DNA of 64,000 nt, taken from assembly GCA_029204225.1 (NCBI GenBank), contig CM055109.1, positions 46,186,966-46,250,965 on the forward strand, in the 5' to 3' direction. The stretch is from Diphasiastrum complanatum (lineage: Eukaryota; Streptophyta; Lycopodiopsida; Lycopodiales; Lycopodiaceae). The translations under genes were made by a program, and so were the position numbers. Shown here one piece after another: positions 58,805 to 64,000 of the stretch (positions are counted from its first letter, which is position 1; every line of letters begins with the position of its first letter). Under the pieces are notes generated by a model. It was not told the origin of the DNA and did no database searches. It was given only the letters and a program-made list of their open reading frames with translations.

Positions 58805-58948
58805 TGTTGGAATATCAATCCACACTCTAGAGAGAACTATCAAACAACGCGAATAGCTCAATGGTAGAGCATCCCATCCGGTATGAGGAAGGTCATGGGT
58901 TCAAATCCTAGTCTCTCCATCCATATTATGATTTATGGATTTCTAACA
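58805..58948 (+). repeat. TRIM 5' LTR
   Basis: 144 bp; differs from the 3' LTR by a 6-base deletion and about eight substitutions, mostly within or beside the tRNA-like part. Confidence 0.88.
58847..58919 (+). ncRNA. tRNA-like sequence in the TRIM 5' LTR
   Basis: 73 nt with tRNA spacing. D arm GCTC-AATGGTA-GAGC (58856-58870). A box TAGCTCAATGGT (58854-58865) matches the Pol III consensus at 11 of 12 positions. B box GGTTCAAATCC (58898-58908) is a perfect match. The acceptor stem is poorly paired (ACGCGAA against TCTCTCC) and the anticodon stem has a mismatch. The anticodon cannot be fixed, though the GCATC and GGTCAT words resemble tRNA-Thr. It is probably not a working tRNA but a Pol III promoter-like module. 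Confidence 0.6.
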
Positions 58949-58961
58949 TGGTAGCAGAGCC
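58949..58961 (+). other. TRIM primer-binding site
   Basis: TGGTAGCAGAGCC, one base from the initiator tRNA-Met complement TGGTATCAGAGCC, immediately after the 5' LTR. Confidence 0.88.
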
Positions 58962-59054
58962 AAGTTAGACCTAACAGTTGATGGTGTCAAAGCCATGGTT
59001 AGATGGCCCAAGTTGTGGGGCAGATGACAACTAGGACCCCAACCAAGTGTGGCT

Positions 59055-59065
59055 TGAGGGGGCGG
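59055..59065 (+). other. TRIM polypurine tract
   Basis: TGAGGGGGCGG ends where the 3' LTR begins. Confidence 0.85.
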
Positions 59066-59203
59066 TGTTGGAATATCAATCCACACTCTAGAGAGAACTA
59101 TCAAACAGGGCAGATAGCTCAATGGTAGAGCATCCCATCCAGTATGAGGAAGGTCTTGGGTCCTAGTTTGTCCATCCATATTATGATTTATGGAATTCTA
59201 ACA
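59066..59203 (+). repeat. TRIM 3' LTR
   Basis: 138 bp with the same ends as the 5' copy. Followed by AAC and the resumed block sequence. Confidence 0.88.
59108..59174 (+). ncRNA. tRNA-like sequence in the TRIM 3' LTR, B box deleted
   Basis: 67 nt. The A box and D arm are kept (TAGCTCAATGGT, 59115-59126) and the acceptor arms pair better than in the 5' copy (GGGCAGA with TTTGTCC, including two G-T pairs). Six bases are missing from the T loop, which destroys the B box, so this copy should not support Pol III initiation. Confidence 0.55.
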
Positions 59204-59279
59204 AACTACCACTATACATAGTGGATTTTAGGGCTTTGGCCTCAAATCCTATTGGCCAGTTTTTATTCTAAATATTTGA

Positions 59280-59345
59280 AATTCAAAAATTGGAGGAAAC
59301 CCATTCGAAAATTGGAGGGAACCAATTCAAAATTGGGGGGGTACC
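59280..59345. repeat. Three short units of ATTCAAAATTGGAGG type
   Basis: ATTCAAAAATTGGAGGAAACCC, then ATTCGAAAATTGGAGGGAACC, then ATTCAAAATTGGGGGGGTACC follow one another. Confidence 0.7.
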
Positions 59346-59589
59346 TTTTTATTCACTAACTTGTCTATTAGGCCTTGCAACATTAAAGGTCCTGCCAAAA
59401 GGCCTAAAGTCCTGTTATTAACTTCCAACTAATCAATTAACTATGTGATCATAGAGTTGGACTTACACACACATGGTTCGTTGTTCCTCGAGATTTTCAA
59501 TTGATAATAGTATTTGCTTCAAACTAGAGTTTTTGTTAGATCGGGATTTGACTTGTACTCGCTAAGTTGGTACTGCAAACTCGATCGGG

Positions 59590-59962
59590 TGCATGCCATA
59601 TACCAAATAAAAAGGTGTCTGTTTCATGGTCACTTTTTCAGCATTTCGATAGGCCCATAGAACAGATGGAAGTTTCTGATCCCAATTAGATGCATGAGTT
59701 GTCATGATCTTGTTTAGGATTTTACATAGTATCTCATTCGCTCTCTTAGTCAGAGACCGTTAGCTTTAGGATTATGTGGAGTTGTGTTGCGATGCTTAGT
59801 CATAAAATGCTTTGTTAGCAAACAAATAGTATCATTAAGAAAATGAGTCCCTTTGTCGCTTACAAGTTCCAACAGACCACCATATTTGGTGATGATGTTT
59901 CGAAATAGAAACTCTACAACCGGTGTAGCATCGGTTTTCTTAGTGACTTCTGCTTCAACCAT
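59590..59962 (-). pseudogene. Gypsy K integrase core
   Basis: Minus-strand MVEAEVTKKTDATPVVEFLF, IITKYGGLLELVSDKGTHFL (second catalytic Asp in SDKG), KHRNTTPHNPKANGL, then after a stop ANEILCKILNKIMTTHASNW, PSVLWAYRNAEKVTMKQTPF and YLVYGMHPIEF. Its zinc-binding region lies further upstream (60000-60340) with stops. The C-terminal module is not seen. Confidence 0.85.
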
Positions 59963-60920
59963 CTTCGTATCATAATCAAACTTCGTCTTGTATATCAGAT
60001 AGCTGGCTTGATTGGCCCAACATAGTCAATGCCCCATTTTTCAAAGGATGCGAGTGGAAGAATCAGGTAAGGCGACCAATACATTGAAGATGTGGGCTTT
60101 TCGACTCCTGGACATGGATCACAAGTCTTTATAAAAGCTACAACATCTTTGTACATCGTCGACCACCAATATTTAGCATTTAATATCTTCTTAACAGTAT
60201 TTACAACTTCATAATGGCCACTGACATCTTCCGAATGTAGGGCCCAAATAACTTTCTGGATGAAGTTCTTTGTCTACTCCCAATTTATAAAGTACATGTT
60301 CCTTATTATGTATGGACCAATCTTGTATTGAAAAACCATTCTCTATTCTAGATCATACCCAGCAGGGTAATTTTGGTTTTGCAAATAATCAATAATTTTA
60401 GCATATAATGAATTTTCGAATGATATCATCATGATTTGCTCGTCAGAAAATTTGTCACTTAAGTTTTCAATAACAGATCCAGTATGTAAGCGCAATTGCA
60501 TTGGTGTGGTACTTGCCTTGACGTACCTCAACTTGGTAATCGAAGTCTTGAAACAACATCACCCATCTTGCTATTCGGCCTGATAAATCTAGCTTATTTA
60601 CCAGGTGCTTTAGCGTGTAGTGGTCAACATGAAAGACAAAAGGATATCCCAAATGATAATGTTGAAACTTTTTAACTGTAAAGACCATCCCAAGTTCTTC
60701 ACGTTCTATAGCCAAATAGTTCTTCTCCGACGCGCTCAATTGATGCCCTGCATAATATACATGACAATCTTTCTTCTCATCATTTCTCTGACTGAGTGTG
60801 ACTCCAATTGTGAATGAAGAGACATCCACATAAACATGAAAGGTTCTTACCCAATCAAGAGGGCGTAAGATTCGGGCGTCGATGAGTTAATGCTTCAATA
60901 AATCGAACAATCGTTGTCAT
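59963..60920 (-). pseudogene. Gypsy K RNase H and link to integrase
   Basis: The 120-codon frame 60829-60467 starts MDVSSFTIGVTLSQRNDEKK (first Asp), HVYYAGHQLSASEKNYLAIE, MVFTVKKFQHYHLGYPFVFH, VDHYTLKHLVNKLDLSGRIA and RWVMLFQDFDYQVEVRQGKY, all RNase H. The following 60531-60343 frame and the sequence to 59963 contain the RNase H-to-integrase linker with several stops. Confidence 0.85.
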
Positions 60921-61800
60921 TCAACAGACCATTCGTATTCGGTGTCTTTCTTCAACAGTTATGCGAGTGGCAATGCTAGAGATGCATGATCTTGAATAAA
61001 CCTTTGGTAATATCCGACATGTCCGAGAAATCTGCGAAGTTCTTGTAAATTTAGCTGGTTCCTTCACGTTTGAATAATCTCCCACTTTGTCTTTATCGAC
61101 TTCAACACCTCTTTCTAATATTCTATGGTCTAGAAGTATGCCCTCTGGCATGTCGGAATAACATTTTCTGAGATGTAAGCAAAGTGAGGTTTCTCTACAA
61201 TGCTGCAACATCTTTCGGAGTTTCGAAAGGTGACTATCTTTTGAACTATAGACATAGAAGACATCAATGAATATTTCAAGAAATATAGGTAAGTAATTTT
61301 GGAGAATTACTATCATCATACGTTGAAATGTTGCTAGTGCATTGCATAATCCAAATGGCATTTGTCGATATACATAAGTGCCCCAATCTGTCGTGAAGGT
61401 AGTCTTGGACTGGTCTTCTTCCTTGATCGATACTTGATTATATCCAGAAAGTCCGTCAAGAAAAGTGTATCGTGCATGACCTGCAACTTGGTCTAGTATC
61501 TTATATGTAAATGAAAGTGGATGACAATCTTTCCGAGTTGCATCATTTGGCTTTCAATAGTCTTGACAAACATGTATTTTTTCACTTTTCTTCTTTCGTA
61601 CAACTACAATTAGTGGAATCCAGTCACTGCTGAGAACATGATAAATTATCTGTGCCTCCAGATATTTATCCAATTCGTCTTTCACCAGTAAAGAGTACTT
61701 TGGGTTTAATCGATACTATAGTTGCCTTATTGGAACTGCTCCTTCCTTTAGGTTGATACGATGTTGCCCATACTTTTTATTTATGCCTTTAAGATCTTCC
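60921..61800 (-). pseudogene. Gypsy K reverse transcriptase
   Basis: RLNPKYSLLVKDELDKYLEA, DWIPLIVVVRKKKSEKIHVC, then a stop and KPNDATRKDCHPLSF, RYTFLDGLSGYNQVSI, MPFGLCNALATFQRMMIVIL and IFIDVFYVYSSKDSHLSKLR. The expected FIDDF active site reads FIDVF, so the second catalytic Asp is lost. Frame breaks after about 61080. A degraded reverse transcriptase. Confidence 0.86.
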
Positions 61801-62319
61801 ATCAGCCGAGCAAACACGTCCTTATATTCCGTGAGTAATTCAATATAATCTCGAATTTATTCTACAGATAAAAACTTAAAAATCATTAAGGCTTTTCTTG
61901 GTACGTCTTTGATTAATAATGTATCTTTTGAATTGATCATACCTACTATCATATTTTTCAATGAATATCCTTGAATTTCCCTTTATGAAGGCTGAGTTTG
62001 ATATTCATTATCAGATATTTCTGGTTCTTCAATTTTGTAGCAATCCAGAAAGTTAGCCCCAACATCGTCCTCCGAGAAAATGTTCAAAGTATAGGACGAT
62101 TCCTCTGAAGTAAAGTTGGTAACTGACAACACTATTTCGCCTTCATAACAGTCTCATTGCCATGTGATGACATGTTCATGCAGCTTGCCATTATTGTCAT
62201 ATTCACTTGTATGGAAATACAATTTTTTCTTTTTCCAATGTACACTAGCATTAGCTTGGTAAAGCCAGGGTCGGCTAATAAGAACAAAATAGTTAGCAAG
62301 TCTGACTGGTCGAATTACA
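61801..62319 (-). pseudogene. Gypsy K protease region
   Basis: Frame 62384-62154 carries RPVRLANYFVLISRPWLYQA and NASVHWKKKKLYFHTSEYDN, matching the LLGRPWLYQANA end of gypsy aspartic proteases. The DTG active site is not visible. Between it and RT the sequence is a decayed spacer. Confidence 0.6.
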
Positions 62320-62600
62320 ATAACATTCATAAGACCGACAATGAGATGTTGGCTATAGTTCATACTTTGAAGAATTGGTGACAATAGCTATATGGGTCAA
62401 AATTTATTATTGAAAGTGATCACCACAATTTGAAATAGTTTTTAAGTCAAAAACAGCTTACCAACAAACATAAGAAATGGTTGGGACAAGTTCAAGCATA
62501 TGGCTTTGCCATCAAATATCTCAAGGGCAAGGAAAATCAAGCCACTAATGCTTATTAAGGTTGTGGGAAATGCAAATGTGTGATAGGAGCAAATCTTTGA
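62320..62600 (+). pseudogene. Gypsy L RNase H fragment
   Basis: Plus strand, in a new orientation from K: HKTDNEMLAIVHTLKNW, stop, then LYGSKFIIESDHHNLK, stop, FLSQKQLTNKHKKWLGQVQA and IKYLKGKENQATNAY. This is the C-terminal half of gypsy RNase H. It overlaps or abuts the protease end of K near 62320-62384, so the join is a rearrangement. Confidence 0.82.
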
Positions 62601-63055
62601 GGGAATATTTATCTGTTTCCAAGAGATAGAAAAAAAATTCCATGTCCACAAGACAAGATCGAGCTGTACAAAGGTCTGAATGTTGGAAAGATGCATGCTA
62701 AGTCCACTCTATACAAAGGATGCAATTGTGATGCAGATCATGAGAGGCTTATTGGACCCAAAATGTGGAAATCAGTCTTGATATCAACTCAAGGATGTGA
62801 TTACGGTTTATGATAATAAAATGATAGTTCTTGTGCCAAATTCAAGCTTGGTTCCTCAAATTCTTTACGAAATACATTTGTCAGCCTATTGTTGGTCATC
62901 ATGGAATATTGAAGACCTGTCAAAAGGTTAAAAATAATTTCAAATGGCAAGGAAATATAGGGCAATATCTTTTCAAGGTTATGTCTTTTGGTTTATTCAA
63001 TGCACCAACTACCTTCCAAGCATTAATGAACAAAATTTTCGGGCCATATTGGTAA
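62601..63055 (+). pseudogene. Gypsy L: integrase zinc finger fused to reverse transcriptase
   Basis: The open frame 62831-63055 starts in integrase N-terminal sequence (VGHHGILKTCQKVKNNFKW, the His half of the HHCC finger) and passes without a stop into LFKVMSFGLFNAPTTFQALM and NKIFGPYW, which is reverse transcriptase. In intact gypsy pol reverse transcriptase precedes RNase H and integrase, so the domains here are out of order. Confidence 0.78.
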
Positions 63056-63540
63056 GTTTATCTTGGTGTTCTTCAATGATGTTTTGGTTTAGGGGAGTAG
63101 AAACTGTTTGCTAAGATGTCAAAATATGAGTTTGCTGAATTGGAGAGGCATATGGTGCCAAAAGAAAACATCATGGTGGATTAATGCAAGATCGAAGTGG
63201 TTAAAAATTGGAAGAGGCCTAAAACTTTGTAGGAATTACGAGGATTCTTGGGATTTGCATCCTGCTACTTCTTTTTATGCATTGTATGGATGTGAACTAG
63301 TAAAACCAATTGACATGGAATTATCAGATGTAATAGTAGTAGCAGTAGCAGATGAGTTGTAGAATATGCATAACATTCTCAAGGCAAATCAGGATCATAT
63401 GCGAGAGGCTCAACAAAAGATGAAATATTATGCCAACAAGCTTCGATAAATTTCACGAAGGCAAATACGTATATTTATGAATACAACCTTACCGTCAATC
63501 GATATTGGACATTTTCAAGTATAGAAAGTGGATCTTTATG
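63056..63540 (+). pseudogene. Gypsy L: reverse transcriptase thumb and integrase C-terminal part
   Basis: KFILVFFNDVLV is the RT active-site block (Asn for the first Asp). Then KIEVVKNWKRPKTL, stop, ELRGFLGFASCYFF is the connection. The frame 63108-63362 then jumps to SFYALYGCELVKPIDMELS and ANQDHMREAQQKMKYYANKL, which is the integrase C-terminal core and linker. A second reordering join. Confidence 0.75.
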
Positions 63541-64000
63541 ATCCAAGCATCATTTTAGGTCAAATCCTTGGAGTAGGCCGATTTTTGAAACCACTTACTG
63601 GAATGTGGAGACAAAAATTTCTCATGATTGTGGATGTTATATTCTTCTAGATGATATATCAAGATTTTAGCTTTTGCATATAGGCTTGATTCAATATTTT
63701 GTATTTTTGGAGAAACTTTAAATTTGATAGAATCTCTTGTTTTTAAGTTGTTGGAATCTTTTAAGATCAATCGTAGGTGCTAGCAAAAGTTTATCATATT
63801 GTGTTTAGATCTATTGTGATCAAGAAATCAACATTCTATGTGCTAGGATTTGCTAGAAGAGAGAAAAGGAGAGTGTGATTTCTTATTGAGTTTCATTTGT
63901 TGATTTTCAAGAGAGTGCTAAGTGCATTGGGATAGGTTCAAAGAGAAGATCAGATCATTGCAACATGACAACCTTAAGTGGCTTCATGTTGGCAATGATA
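63541..64000. other. Non-coding DNA to the window edge
   Basis: No supported gene. A minus-strand frame at 63555-63770 has no family features. Confidence 0.35.

Larger units (their letters stand above)
58805..59203 (+). mobile_element. TRIM (miniature LTR retrotransposon) with tRNA-like sequence in both LTRs
   Basis: 399 bp. LTRs of 144 and 138 bp begin TGTTGGAATATC and end TTCTAACA. The initiator-methionine-type primer-binding site TGGTAGCAGAGCC follows the 5' LTR directly, and the purine tract TGAGGGGGCGG precedes the 3' LTR. The internal 117 bp has no ORF. Insertion is shown by the left copy of the same block, which lacks it. Each LTR holds a tRNA-like sequence of about 70 nt. The layout is that of TRIM elements, which are moved by autonomous relatives. 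Cassandra TRIMs similarly carry 5S rRNA sequence in their LTRs; a tRNA-like cargo is the unusual point here. Confidence 0.85.

Noticed and set aside
58847-58919. A functional tRNA gene
   Set aside because: The acceptor stem pairs poorly, the anticodon stem has a mismatch and the block lies inside an LTR with a second copy, so it is better described as tRNA-like.

Overview
This looks like nuclear DNA of a land plant with a large, repeat-filled genome. Nested and decayed LTR retrotransposons of both the Ty1/copia and Ty3/gypsy types dominate. Many use plant-type primer-binding sites (initiator tRNA-Met, probably also tRNA-Asp). There are several (CT)n tracts of 120-360 bp and some GT-AG introns. 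Gene density is very low and no intact host gene can be called with confidence. The overall picture would fit a conifer or another gymnosperm or fern, but nothing in the sequence fixes the species.

Layout. 1-6.6 kb (minus strand): an ORF open at the window edge, a gypsy element reduced to gag plus integrase, and the 3' end of a chromovirus with its chromodomain, polypurine tract and LTR. 7.6-8.9 kb: a TTTCG-rich repeat, a copia integrase fragment, and a minus-strand ORF that the fragment cuts short. 9.7-11.5 kb (plus): a histone H3-fold pseudogene interrupted only by TAG codons, followed by three exon-like blocks that resemble a Ulp1-type protease C-terminus. 12.7-13.0 kb: a small secreted-protein ORF. 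14.6 kb: a gypsy gag piece. 16.4-34.9 kb: one gypsy element (called D here, minus strand) split by insertions. Element C sits in its integrase. A solo LTR (E) sits in its RNase H. Element A (plus, copia-type, TSD TATGA) sits in E. Element B (minus, copia-type) sits in the 5' LTR of A. 36.5-38.6 kb: a copia remnant and anonymous DNA. 38.6-41.6 kb: two convergent, intron-containing gene-like loci, one resembling a transposase-like family. 42.3-53.1 kb: three copia elements (G minus, H minus, I plus). 53.3-54.7 kb: a compound CT/CA/TA array. 54.7-55.1 kb: GACGTC-rich DNA with an inverted repeat. 55.1-57.6 kb: copia J (minus). 57.8-59.3 kb: a duplicated LTR-like block, one copy of which carries a 399-bp TRIM. 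59.5-63.5 kb: two head-to-head gypsy remnants, K (minus) and L (plus, domains out of order).

The most notable feature is the TRIM at 58805-59203. Each of its LTRs contains a tRNA-like sequence with an A box, and the 5' copy also has a perfect B box. A paralogous copy of the flank without the insertion lies about 700 bp away. This recalls Cassandra TRIMs, which carry 5S rRNA sequence in their LTRs. Elements A, B and C, and probably H, I and J, belong to related copia stock. A and B have lost integrase core and reverse transcriptase yet keep long open frames, which suggests parasitic elements moved by fuller relatives. All other coding calls are degenerate: stops, frameshifts and internal deletions are common, and many nonsense changes fit C-to-T decay at plant methylation sites.
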